Of a DNA stretch of 33,828 nucleotides, positions 6,080 through 12,758 are shown in pieces. This DNA is from a virus. Positions within the stretch are counted from its first letter, which is position 1. Every line of letters begins with the position of its first letter. The position numbers and the translations under genes were made by a program. The stretch spans positions 1 to 33,828 of the IMG/VR virus record IMGVR_UViG_3300034418_001924. One strand, written 5' to 3'. The notes beneath the pieces were generated by a model. That model saw only the letters and a list, made by a program, of their open reading frames with translations. It did not search any database and was not told the origin of the DNA.

Positions 6080-6371
6080 ACCATTGCCTGAATATCTTAC
6101 TATTAAACCTAGTGAGATAGAAGGGCTAGGTTTATTTACATTAAAAGATTTAGAAGAAGATAAGTCACTAGGAATGACACATCTTTACAGACATTCAGAA
6201 CCTAATCACTATTTAAGAACACCACTTGGTGGATTTATAAACCATAGTAAAGAACCTAATTGTCATTTAGTAACAGTAACTAGCTTTGGTCCTAGAAAAT
6301 TTCTTTATACCAAAAGAAAAATAAAAGCTGGTGAAGAACTCACAGTAAAGTACACAATGTATGAAGTATAA
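6054..6371 (+). CDS. Minimal SET-domain protein (putative protein lysine methyltransferase)
   Basis: 105 aa. Visible SET signatures, in order: G-L-G-L-F at 24-28; G-G-F-I-N-H-S-K-E-P-N-C at 59-70, matching the NHSxxPN cofactor-binding loop; and G-E-E-L-T-V-K-Y at 93-100, ending in the catalytic Tyr. SET enzymes transfer methyl from AdoMet to protein lysines. The size is close to the shortest known viral SET proteins; there is no pre- or post-SET cysteine cluster, although the zinc mini-proteins upstream are adjacent. ATG 6054 is chosen because AGGA lies 7 nt upstream; ATG 6033 has no ribosome site. The substrate is unknown: a host DNA-binding, ribosomal or phage protein is possible. Confidence 0.75.
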   Translation: MTVTEDKYRPLPEYLTIKPSEIEGLGLFTLKDLEEDKSLGMTHLYRHSEPNHYLRTPLGGFINHSKEPNCHLVTVTSFGPRKFLYTKRKIKAGEELTVKYTMYEV

Positions 6372-6735
6372 TAAATTCTACGATATTGATTTACCTTTTG
6401 GTGAAGTCTACGAGCAGCAGCTTAAAGAGTTCTTTGAGGGTAAGAATATAGAAGTCAAAACAGAACGAGATATATGGAAAACAACTGGCAATCACGCTGT
6501 TGAGTTCAGATGTAGGGGCAATTTAAGTGGTATCAGTACTACTAAAGCAGAATATTGGGGCATAGTATTAACAATAGAGAGTAAGGCAGTAATGTTTTAT
6601 GTAATACCAGTAGAAGAATTAAAAAAACTTACTAGGAAATATTATTATATGAATCGTATAGTAAATGGTGGTGATGACAACGCTTCTGAAATGGTATTAG
6701 TTCCATTAAAAGAGATTGCAACTTATTGTTTATAA
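6361..6735 (+). CDS. PD-(D/E)XK-like nuclease (124 aa)
   Basis: Residues 8-70 look like the core of a small restriction-type nuclease fold: a helix with E15 in F-G-E-x-Y-E, then I-E-V-K at 30-33 (the E-x-K of the active site), K-T-T-G-N at 40-44, E48, and S-G-I-S-T-T-K-A-E-Y-W at 56-66. This pattern recurs in small phage proteins annotated as nucleases, some suggested as Holliday-junction resolvases. It starts inside the end of the SET gene (11-nt overlap) and is the last forward gene, ending 6 nt into the 3' end of the opposing gene. Fold moderately sure; substrate unknown. Confidence 0.55.
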   Translation: MKYNKFYDIDLPFGEVYEQQLKEFFEGKNIEVKTERDIWKTTGNHAVEFRCRGNLSGISTTKAEYWGIVLTIESKAVMFYVIPVEELKKLTRKYYYMNRIVNGGDDNASEMVLVPLKEIATYCL

Positions 6736-7878
6736 TATCTTGTAGTTATCCCAACCATCTTTATCAACAGTAAAACAAAGAACTCCAGGTTTACTCCACA
6801 TACCTGTTCTTGCTGTGAAATCTATACTTGCATCAATACTAGGACATTGAAACCAGGTTCTTGCACCTTGTTGTAACATTCTTGGGTGGTGGTAATGACC
6901 AGTAACAAGTATCTCTGCATCTCCACTAGGCAATTCACCAAACATCTGACCTTGCCACCACTTCATTATCTTACCTTCTGGTCCAGAACCACCTGCTGTC
7001 ATATGTCCGTGTGTAAAAGCTACAGTCTTACCTTTAATATCTAGCGTGTGATGAAATCCTTTTGGTATAGATACTTCTACTTTCTTATATCTAGGATTTT
7101 GTTCCATAATCTCACCACAAATCTCTATGTGCATAGTATCAGAGTTGTCTAATCGTGTTGTAACAACCTGTCCTTTACCACTTCTTGACATTTCTCCGTG
7201 ATTAGCAGGAACTCCAGACAAAGTTATCTTGTTTGCATAAGGTAAAAATGTATCAACAGTTTTCATAATTAGTTTTCTTGCTAGATGATACTGTTGTTGG
7301 AGTGTGAGAGATATATTAAAGGCTTGTGAGTCATAAAATCCATAACAACCTTCTGTTAAATCGCCCATAGAAAGCAAATAAATTTCATCTACGCCACCTA
7401 GTGCCTTAACCTGCTCTACTCCTCTCTGAAGTGCCAAATCGTAGCGTTTAAGGGTATTTTCTACTCCAAGGTCATCTTTTCCTAGCTGCCAGTCACTCAT
7501 ACACCATATGAACGCTTGACTGCTAGTGATTTTCTTTTTCTTTAGAGCTTTTTTCTTAGATACTTCCTTTAATAGAACATCAAACCACTCATCACGAGCA
7601 GGATGCTTCCTTCTGACTACTCCTTTAAAGGCATAAAAGGTTTCAACCTGTCCACCTTTGAGTTGTGCGTTCCAAGATGATGCTCTTACTTTCCCATCTA
7701 TCTCATAAACAGCAGGGTCAAACCCCCATTCTCTTAATATTGAATCAAATTTAGATTTATAATTGGGGTCAGTCCCAATGTGTGTGATTTCACCTACGCC
7801 AGATTGCTCATCAAACTCTGCTGATGGTTGCCAACCTGAACGAAAGTAATTATTTCCTAAGTCTTTTTTATCTTTCAT
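6730..7878 (-). CDS. Calcineurin-like metallophosphoesterase
   Basis: 382 aa. The binuclear-metal motifs appear in order: S-D-W-Q at 128-131 (His commonly replaced by Gln), G-D-L-T-E at 172-176, A-N-H at 225-227, T-H-G-H at 289-292 and G-H-Y-H-H at 327-331. The N-terminal ~115 residues are an extra domain ending in a Lys-rich linker. Family members hydrolyse phosphoesters of DNA or nucleotides; phage versions are often labelled Mre11-like exonuclease or phosphatase. It is the last reverse gene, after the holin, and its 3' end overlaps the last forward gene tail to tail. It has a GAAAGGG ribosome site. Placement at the end of the late operon is odd for a DNA-metabolism enzyme. Confidence 0.8.
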   Translation of the reverse strand: MKDKKDLGNNYFRSGWQPSAEFDEQSGVGEITHIGTDPNYKSKFDSILREWGFDPAVYEIDGKVRASSWNAQLKGGQVETFYAFKGVVRRKHPARDEWFDVLLKEVSKKKALKKKKITSSQAFIWCMSDWQLGKDDLGVENTLKRYDLALQRGVEQVKALGGVDEIYLLSMGDLTEGCYGFYDSQAFNISLTLQQQYHLARKLIMKTVDTFLPYANKITLSGVPANHGEMSRSGKGQVVTTRLDNSDTMHIEICGEIMEQNPRYKKVEVSIPKGFHHTLDIKGKTVAFTHGHMTAGGSGPEGKIMKWWQGQMFGELPSGDAEILVTGHYHHPRMLQQGARTWFQCPSIDASIDFTARTGMWSKPGVLCFTVDKDGWDNYKIL

Positions 7879-7927
7879 ACGCAGCCCTTTCTGTTATGGC
7901 TAGTATAACAAGTTGACAGGACTATTT

Positions 7928-8116
7928 CTACTTACTTAATTTTTTCTTAGCGAATTCCTTGACAACTACTAAAGCAGCAGATGCACCTGATAGTGCAGCA
8001 AGTTGAATAGCATTGACATCAAGTCCAACTAATGGTGCAACAGTTAAAGCACCAAGAAATGCTTGAACAAATGTCCAAAGAGTTTTCTCTAAAACAATTT
8101 TATATTCTTCGCTCAT
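7928..8116 (-). CDS. Holin, r1t-like (62 aa)
   Basis: Two hydrophobic segments: roughly residues 14-32 (F-V-Q-A-F-L-G-A-L-T-V-A-P-L) and 36-53 (I-Q-L-A-A-L-S-G-A-S-A-A-L-V-V-V). They are followed by a basic tail, K-E-F-A-K-K-K-L. The N-terminal K-T-L-W-T-F-V-Q-A-F pattern resembles r1t-type holins. The ATG overlaps the amidase stop (ATGA), so expression is coupled to the endolysin. Its role would be membrane permeabilisation at the time of lysis. Confidence 0.7.
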   Translation of the reverse strand: MSEEYKIVLEKTLWTFVQAFLGALTVAPLVGLDVNAIQLAALSGASAALVVVKEFAKKKLSK

Positions 8117-8769
8117 TGTATTATTCTTCCTAACTTTAATTTATTTTCTATATTCTCTAGTTTAGCAATAATTGTATCTAATTTTCTTTGAATAAACTGT
8201 GGATGTATCATCTCTGGACCTGTTGCATTAGATAAATCTTCAGCAGTTATGTTAGTAGTACTCTTTAATAATGAAGTATCTACTTTATCCCATTCAATAA
8301 TCCATTGTCGCCAAGCATCTCCAGGACAAGCAGTTTGTTTAAAGGAACTATGAGGTCTTAGTTCTCCTTTGACTTGTGAGTAGAGCCACTTAACACATTC
8401 AATAGCTTTAGCTGATGGTTTGTCGGCAGGATTGATACCACCCAACCAACACACAGCAACATAATGCTTGTTATTAAAGTTAATTTCTTCCCTACTATTG
8501 CCACCTTGTGCAGCACTTCTGTTTCCCCAGCCTCTGCCTTCATAAATCTGACCTGTATCTCCTACTAAAAAATTATACGCTATGTCGTTCCAACCTCTAT
8601 CGTTCTGATGTAGAGCTTGTATCTTCTTAACTTGGTCCATCTCTGCTTGATTACCTACAGCTATAGGATAAGCAGACCAATGTACCACTAAACCTTTGAC
8701 TTCTCCTAGCTTACTAAACTTTGTCTTATTAGGTTTAGCACCCCACATATCACGAGTTATCACATTCAC
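8113..8769 (-). CDS. N-acetylmuramoyl-L-alanine amidase endolysin (PGRP/Amidase_2)
   Basis: 218 aa. Zinc ligands fit H30 (V-V-H-W-S-A), H140 and C148 (T-A-C-P-G-D), with candidate catalytic Y65 in A-Y-N-F-L-V-G; G-R-G-W-G follows as in the family. It cleaves the amide between MurNAc and L-Ala. After the ~160-residue catalytic domain come a linker and a charged coiled coil (about 190-215) in place of a wall-binding repeat. The start is GTG at 8769, supported by GGAG 9 nt upstream; the ATG nearby is out of frame. It is flanked by small membrane proteins and the holin. Confidence 0.9.
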   Translation of the reverse strand: MNVITRDMWGAKPNKTKFSKLGEVKGLVVHWSAYPIAVGNQAEMDQVKKIQALHQNDRGWNDIAYNFLVGDTGQIYEGRGWGNRSAAQGGNSREEINFNNKHYVAVCWLGGINPADKPSAKAIECVKWLYSQVKGELRPHSSFKQTACPGDAWRQWIIEWDKVDTSLLKSTTNITAEDLSNATGPEMIHPQFIQRKLDTIIAKLENIENKLKLGRIIQ

Positions 8770-8842
8770 AGTTTATATCTCCATTCTTACAGTTGCAGGT
8801 TCTTAAAAATGAACCATCATCTGCTACACATATTTTACACAT
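8750..8842 (-). CDS. Cysteine-rich mini-protein in the lysis cassette (30 aa)
   Basis: Six cysteines, C2, C5, C16, C18, C25 and C27, in 30 residues. It begins 2 nt after the stop of the upstream membrane protein and ends 20 nt inside the amidase gene in another frame. No ribosome site of its own is seen, so it would depend on coupling. It could be a zinc-binding peptide or chance coding in a tight gap. Confidence 0.4.
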   Translation of the reverse strand: MCKICVADDGSFLRTCNCKNGDINCECDNS

Positions 8843-8844
8843 AA

Positions 8845-9021
8845 CTACATTACAAATGCAGCTATAACTATAGCTACTGTTCCTACTAATCCTAGTATCT
8901 TATGAAACTCTGACTTATCTAATTTTGTACCTAATTGATTTTCTATCTTGTCTAACTTTTCTAATATCATTATATTTAATTCCTTCTGTGTGAAGCCATT
9001 ACTATATTTTTCGTTAGACAT
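8845..9021 (-). CDS. Small tail-anchored coiled-coil protein, XhlA/holin-like (58 aa)
   Basis: Residues 10-40 are amphipathic (E-L-N-I-M-I-L-E-K-L-D-K-I-E-N-Q-L). Residues 42-58 form one C-terminal membrane helix (I-L-G-L-V-G-T-V-A-I-V-I-A-A-F-V-M). This is the layout of XhlA-type haemolysin or antiholin partners found beside endolysins. The ATG overlaps the previous gene's TAA (TAATG). Together with the r1t-like holin it suggests a two-component hole-forming or timing system. Confidence 0.6.
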   Translation of the reverse strand: MSNEKYSNGFTQKELNIMILEKLDKIENQLGTKLDKSEFHKILGLVGTVAIVIAAFVM

Positions 9022-9170
9022 TATGGTAGGTCATCCTCTCTAAGTGAGATAAATTCCCATTCCTTATCAAAGGATGAACGATTATCCCAATCCCAGTTAC
9101 TTAATCTTTTAATATAAGAACTAATCTCTTTTAAAAAATAACCTATTAAAAATCCTATTATGAAGTCCAT
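9021..9170 (-). CDS. Small N-anchored membrane protein, first gene of lysis cassette (49 aa)
   Basis: One hydrophobic segment at residues 2-13 (D-F-I-I-G-F-L-I-G-Y-F-L) followed by a charged, Trp-containing cytoplasmic tail. The ATG has no ribosome site but lies 7 nt after an extended -10 box (TGC-TACAAT), so the mRNA is probably leaderless. The stop overlaps the next start (TAATG). Likely a lysis accessory. Confidence 0.55.
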   Translation of the reverse strand: MDFIIGFLIGYFLKEISSYIKRLSNWDWDNRSSFDKEWEFISLREDDLP

Positions 9171-9177
9171 AAGAAAG

Positions 9178-9186
9178 ATTGTAGCA
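9178..9186 (-). promoter_or_regulatory. Extended -10 promoter for the lysis cassette
   Basis: Read on the minus strand: TGC-TACAAT, then 7 nt, then the ATG at 9170. No clear -35 hexamer is seen, but the TGn element can compensate. The spacing puts transcription start at or next to the A of ATG. This would let the lysis genes be timed apart from the long structural transcript. Confidence 0.5.
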
Positions 9187-9193
9187 CAGAAGT

Positions 9194-9493
9194 TTAAACA
9201 GGTTTTGGATTATCAGATTTGACTTGTGCTATATGGTCTGCCCAAACAGTAGTTCCATTAACGCCATCCCAGTACATCATATCTAACTGGTCTGCAATAG
9301 AACCATAACCTTCTTGTCTAGCTTGAATATAACCAAATTGTTGGTCATTCCATTTGCTATTAGCAAGGTCTGTAATAGCTTGTGCATAATCAGCATCAGT
9401 AAACTCTAGTCTTTCATTGTTGACTTGTTTATATAAAGGTTTAGCAGCTTCTATCTCTGCTGTTGCCTCTGCTGTTAATTCTTCTAATGTCAT
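9194..9493 (-). CDS. Small tail-associated protein of the 'NPKP' family (99 aa)
   Basis: Shares its plan with the genes at 11560-11871 and 12441-12755: an acidic helical N-terminus, then R-Q-E-G-Y-G-S-I-A-D-Q-L-D, a hydrophobic turn with N-G-T, and a C-terminal V-K-S-D-N-P-K-P. Such small proteins commonly sit next to fibre genes in aquatic phages and could act as fibre chaperones or baseplate caps; this is inference. AGGAGAG precedes the start. It lies downstream of the last appendage gene. Confidence 0.6.
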   Translation of the reverse strand: MTLEELTAEATAEIEAAKPLYKQVNNERLEFTDADYAQAITDLANSKWNDQQFGYIQARQEGYGSIADQLDMMYWDGVNGTTVWADHIAQVKSDNPKPV

Positions 9494-9525
9494 ATCTCTC
9501 CTATCTTACTATATATTTCTTATAC

Positions 9526-10050
9526 TTACTTCTTTAAACCATATAAAGTGAATGTTCCACTTGCTATGTTGCCACTACCTGCAAAAAATTGCACTCCATT
9601 GTGTGCTTCTGCAACTGTATAAACACTTCCACCCTGACTACCCTCTAACACACCTGTGTATTGAAAAGTAGATATTTCAAATGTATTAAAACTGTACTCA
9701 CTAGCATTGTTCATATTAAACAAATAAATTACTGCATTTAAACTTTCAGTTGCAACATTACTTCCACCAATATATGTTAAATAAGTTCTGTCATAATTAG
9801 GTAAAGCATTGTTTGCAAAAGCTGCATTACTTCTTAACACCTTTGCAGCAGTATCATAATCACTTGTTGTTTTAGGACTACCACTTGCTAATACTCTCAT
9901 ACCTAAAGAAGCATTATCAGTAGCAAATTGCATATCATTTATCTTTACCATATAGACATCATAAGAACTATCCCAATCAGTAGCACCTAAAGATATACTT
10001 GCACTTGAACTTGCTATTTCTTCATCTATTTTTATTAAGCTACCTGCCAT
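9526..10050 (-). CDS. Tail appendage / receptor-binding-like protein, paralogue A (174 aa)
   Basis: Beta-rich, Ser/Thr/Asn-rich protein. An S-S-Y-D-V-Y-M-V-K-I core sits near residues 28-37, and the C-terminal segment I-A-S-G-T-F-T-L-Y-G closes the domain. Both are shared with the genes at 10050, 10581 and 12759. Likely a jelly-roll-like domain on a tail fibre or head decoration that contacts the host surface. It overlaps the upstream gene by one base. No enzymatic motif. Confidence 0.6.
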   Translation of the reverse strand: MAGSLIKIDEEIASSSASISLGATDWDSSYDVYMVKINDMQFATDNASLGMRVLASGSPKTTSDYDTAAKVLRSNAAFANNALPNYDRTYLTYIGGSNVATESLNAVIYLFNMNNASEYSFNTFEISTFQYTGVLEGSQGGSVYTVAEAHNGVQFFAGSGNIASGTFTLYGLKK

Positions 10051-10577
10051 TATTTAACTCCATATACTGATACTTGGGCTTCAGTCAAATTATTTACACC
10101 ATTAGAAGTAAAAGCTAGTCCTGTTATTTCAGTAGTTAATTTTAAAACACCAATACCTTTTATTGATGACATACCATTTCCTACATCGTGAAAAGAAGAT
10201 TGCCATTGACAAAATGTATAACTACTTGTATCTGTTGGATTATAAACATATAAAACAGTTCCAATATTATCAGCAGTATTTCTCATATCAAGTCCAAATG
10301 TTGTTATCCAAGAATTATTTACGTACCTATCTTCTGAAGTATTGCTATTATATGACTTTAATCTAATATCAGCAGTATCATAATTAAGAGTTGAGATTTT
10401 TGTATTAGTGTTGTCTATAAATCTAAGTCTTGTGTCATCAGCAGTAACACTTGATGTCCATTTAGTTATTACAACTTTATAAACATCATAATTTGAATTG
10501 AAACAATCAATTATTTCAAGATATGGTGTTGGAGTAATAAGTGTTCCAGATTTTATAAATTCTAAATTACCTGCCAT
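10050..10577 (-). CDS. Tail appendage / receptor-binding-like protein, paralogue B (175 aa)
   Basis: Same family as the 174-residue neighbour: N-S-N-Y-D-V-Y-K-V-V-I core near residues 28-38, an L-R-F-I strand, and a C-terminal V-S-V-Y-G-V ending. The middle is divergent and Asn/Thr/Ser-rich, as expected for variable surface loops. It starts 3 nt after the previous gene ends. Function is inferred from position behind the fibre genes. Confidence 0.6.
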   Translation of the reverse strand: MAGNLEFIKSGTLITPTPYLEIIDCFNSNYDVYKVVITKWTSSVTADDTRLRFIDNTNTKISTLNYDTADIRLKSYNSNTSEDRYVNNSWITTFGLDMRNTADNIGTVLYVYNPTDTSSYTFCQWQSSFHDVGNGMSSIKGIGVLKLTTEITGLAFTSNGVNNLTEAQVSVYGVK

Positions 10578-10580
10578 AAT

Positions 10581-11153
10581 CTAACTTTCTGCAATTCCAT
10601 ATAAAGATATATCATAATCTGTAAAGTTATTAGTTACATTTGATTGCAACCTAAAAGCATTAATAGTATTTGTTTGTAATAAAGCACCACCTCCAAAAGA
10701 ACTAATTGCAACTCCACTTATCATATAATTATTGTGCATTGTTACATAACTATATTTTGTATTATCCCCTAAGTTATAGAAGTAAGCATAAAAGTTACAA
10801 GTTTCCCCTGTTCCATTTCCTGCAAAATATACAAATTGCAAACTACTTGTTCCTACTGATTTATCATCTGCAAAAGTACCATTTGCTTGACACCTTTGTT
10901 GTGCATATTGATATTGTGTATTGATATAACTAGTTCCACCATTAGTTGAGAATTGACTTTGAACTAAGCTACTGTTATTTGCTAAATGTAAATTATTAAC
11001 AGTTAATAAATGAACATTATATGTACTTTCTTGTAAATTAGTAAATTCAATAAATTCTACAGTTCCACTTGCAGTTTGAGTTTCAATTAATTCTAATTTG
11101 CCTAAGTCTGCAACTCCACCAAGTAGTCCAAACTTTGCTTGTCCTATTGGCAT
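10581..11153 (-). CDS. Tail appendage / receptor-binding-like protein, paralogue C (190 aa)
   Basis: Third member of the family: E-S-T-Y-N-V-H-L-L-T-V core near residues 42-52, and C-terminal Y-D-I-S-L-Y-G-I-A. The N-terminus (P-I-G-Q-A-K-F-G-L-L-G) differs from its relatives and may be an attachment segment. Many aromatic and Asn residues fit carbohydrate contact. One-base gap to the upstream gene. Confidence 0.6.
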   Translation of the reverse strand: MPIGQAKFGLLGGVADLGKLELIETQTASGTVEFIEFTNLQESTYNVHLLTVNNLHLANNSSLVQSQFSTNGGTSYINTQYQYAQQRCQANGTFADDKSVGTSSLQFVYFAGNGTGETCNFYAYFYNLGDNTKYSYVTMHNNYMISGVAISSFGGGALLQTNTINAFRLQSNVTNNFTDYDISLYGIAES

Positions 11154-11154
11154 A

Positions 11155-11556
11155 TTAACTCCAGGCTTGTTGAGGTATTAAATAATAATTTGTTCCATCA
11201 TAAAGAACTGTAACTATATCAATAACTCCAGAACCTGTGGACATTGTCCAACCTGCTCCACCTGCTGTCTTAGCAGCAACTGTATTGATAGTAGAAACAA
11301 CTGTTCTATCTGTACTGTCTTGTGTAAATCTTACTGTAATAACTGTGGCTCTACCTGCTGGAAGATTATTAATTGTCCAAGTAGTTATGTTTTCTGATAA
11401 TGCAACTGTAAAGAAACCACCTACACTTGCATCTAAAGTTAATGTACCAGAGCTAGAAGTAGCAGCAGTAACATCTTCTGATACTGTATGACCTAGTTGT
11501 ATAGTATTACCTAGAGTTTTTTCTTCTATGTTATCTACTTTTAATGTACTAGCCAT
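11155..11556 (-). CDS. Small beta-rich fibre or appendage protein (133 aa)
   Basis: Begins M-A-S-T-L-K-V-D-N-I, a common opening of phage fibre tips. A G-T-L-T-L-D-A and G-F-F-T-V-A-L-S-E-N-I core and a Y-D-G-T-N-Y-Y-L-I-P-Q end follow. The latter resembles short fibre domains of aquatic phages that end in a 'VSNGTNWYVI'-like strand. Probably trimeric. Lies between a small NPKP-type protein and the appendage run. Confidence 0.6.
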   Translation of the reverse strand: MASTLKVDNIEEKTLGNTIQLGHTVSEDVTAATSSSGTLTLDASVGGFFTVALSENITTWTINNLPAGRATVITVRFTQDSTDRTVVSTINTVAAKTAGGAGWTMSTGSGVIDIVTVLYDGTNYYLIPQQAWS

Positions 11557-11559
11557 AAT

Positions 11560-11871
11560 CTATTCTCCTGGTTTAGGGTACTTGTCTTTTACTGCTTGTC
11601 TTGCTGCTTGTAAATCTGTAAGAGTATCGCCACCATCTAGTAATGCGTGTATGCAATCTTGTAATGATGGATATTCTGTAAGTCTATCTCTTTGATATTG
11701 TTTAGCATCTTCAACAGCTTGTAGCTCATCTAATTTAGTTTGTATTGCTTCTTTACTAGGTTGTGTTACATCCTCTGAATACCAATCTATTTGGTCTATA
11801 TTTTCATCAATAACACCAAAACTTGCTGTTGGTTCTAATGCTTTTATAGCTTCAGATATATTAACTTTCAT
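11560..11871 (-). CDS. Small tail-associated protein of the 'NPKP' family (103 aa)
   Basis: Paralogue of the 99- and 104-residue genes: D-R-L-T-E-Y-P-S-L-Q-D in the middle and V-K-D-K-Y-P-K-P-G-E at the end. It starts in a one-base overlap with the 189-residue fibre protein, so the pair is co-translated. This supports a role tied to that fibre, for example folding or attachment. The domain label is inference. Confidence 0.6.
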   Translation of the reverse strand: MKVNISEAIKALEPTASFGVIDENIDQIDWYSEDVTQPSKEAIQTKLDELQAVEDAKQYQRDRLTEYPSLQDCIHALLDGGDTLTDLQAARQAVKDKYPKPGE

Positions 11872-12440
11872 TACCCACCTATTTCCATAGCAACAATATG
11901 AGATACACCTCTAACTATATAAGCTGCATCTGTGTTATCCTCTGGTCTATTATAAAATACATCATCTGATAAGTATCTCCTAGTAACTTGAACAGAGTAA
12001 GTAATAGATGATGTACTAGATGGACTATCAACATATTGCATAGCAGTTGATAACATTTGAAAAGTAATACCAGTAAAAGCACCACCATTAAGATAAACAC
12101 CAATGTTTGTTTGATTACCAGTTGCTGCTGTACTCATACCTAATACTGTGCTATCTCTAAAAAAGTTTAGTGAATTGTATCTTTGTGCATTAGTGTTTAC
12201 TGTTGCCATTAAAAGTATTTTGCTTGATGTAGAACTAGGTGTAATTGACACTTCTAAACTACCTAATTTTTGTGAAGCATCTGCTGCTATAGTATATGAT
12301 GCTACAGTTGCATCACTAGCACTAACAACTTGTAATACAGGACTAGCTAATGTAAATGTCTTGTCTGAACCCAATGAAGTAGGGCTAGTTAATATGGTAT
12401 AGTTACCTGCACCATCATCTATTTTTATTTGTCCTGGCAT
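11871..12440 (-). CDS. Fibre-tip-like protein (189 aa)
   Basis: The N-terminus reads P-G-Q-I-K-I-D-D-G-A-G-N-Y-T. The body contains L-G-S-L-E-V-S-I-T-P-S-S-T-S-S-K-I-L-L, a motif typical of beta-sandwich tip domains in fibre proteins of marine phages, and the end is S-H-I-V-A-M-E-I-G-G. No enzymatic motif. It sits between two small NPKP-type proteins, one of which it overlaps. Confidence 0.65.
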   Translation of the reverse strand: MPGQIKIDDGAGNYTILTSPTSLGSDKTFTLASPVLQVVSASDATVASYTIAADASQKLGSLEVSITPSSTSSKILLMATVNTNAQRYNSLNFFRDSTVLGMSTAATGNQTNIGVYLNGGAFTGITFQMLSTAMQYVDSPSSTSSITYSVQVTRRYLSDDVFYNRPEDNTDAAYIVRGVSHIVAMEIGG

Positions 12441-12755
12441 TTACTCTCCTGGCTTAGGGTTGTTGTCTTTTACTTCTTTTAAGGCTGTAAAAAATACACC
12501 TGTGTTATCTAGTGTACCATTATTTATATCGTGCCATAGCTTATCAAATTGTTCTGCAAGAGGTGGATAAGAAGATTGTCTAGCAACTTTATATCCATTA
12601 GCTTCTTCATCTAATTGTCTAGCTAATTCATTTTCTGCCCAAGTATTTAATGTAGCTTCTTTTTCTTCTTCAGAAAGTTCTACCTCTACACCATTAACTA
12701 TAGAATTTCCAACTGGTGGTAATCCTGCTTTAATTTCTTCTATACTCTGTGCCAT
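12441..12755 (-). CDS. Small tail-associated protein of the 'NPKP' family (104 aa)
   Basis: Best-formed copy of the small family: acidic N-terminal half (E-L-S-E-E-E-K-E), then A-R-Q-S-S-Y-P-P-L-A-E-Q-F-D-K-L-W-H-D, N-N-G-T-L, and a V-K-D-N-N-P-K-P-G-E end. It directly abuts the 189-residue fibre and lies 3 nt after the 215-residue appendage. Three copies interleaved with fibre genes suggest one partner per fibre. Confidence 0.65.
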   Translation of the reverse strand: MAQSIEEIKAGLPPVGNSIVNGVEVELSEEEKEATLNTWAENELARQLDEEANGYKVARQSSYPPLAEQFDKLWHDINNGTLDNTGVFFTALKEVKDNNPKPGE

Positions 12756-12758
12756 TAT

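Noticed and set aside
7870-7927. Minus-strand TATACT upstream of the metallophosphoesterase as a promoter
   Set aside because: The -10-like hexamer is good but no -35 or TGn element is found at the right distance.
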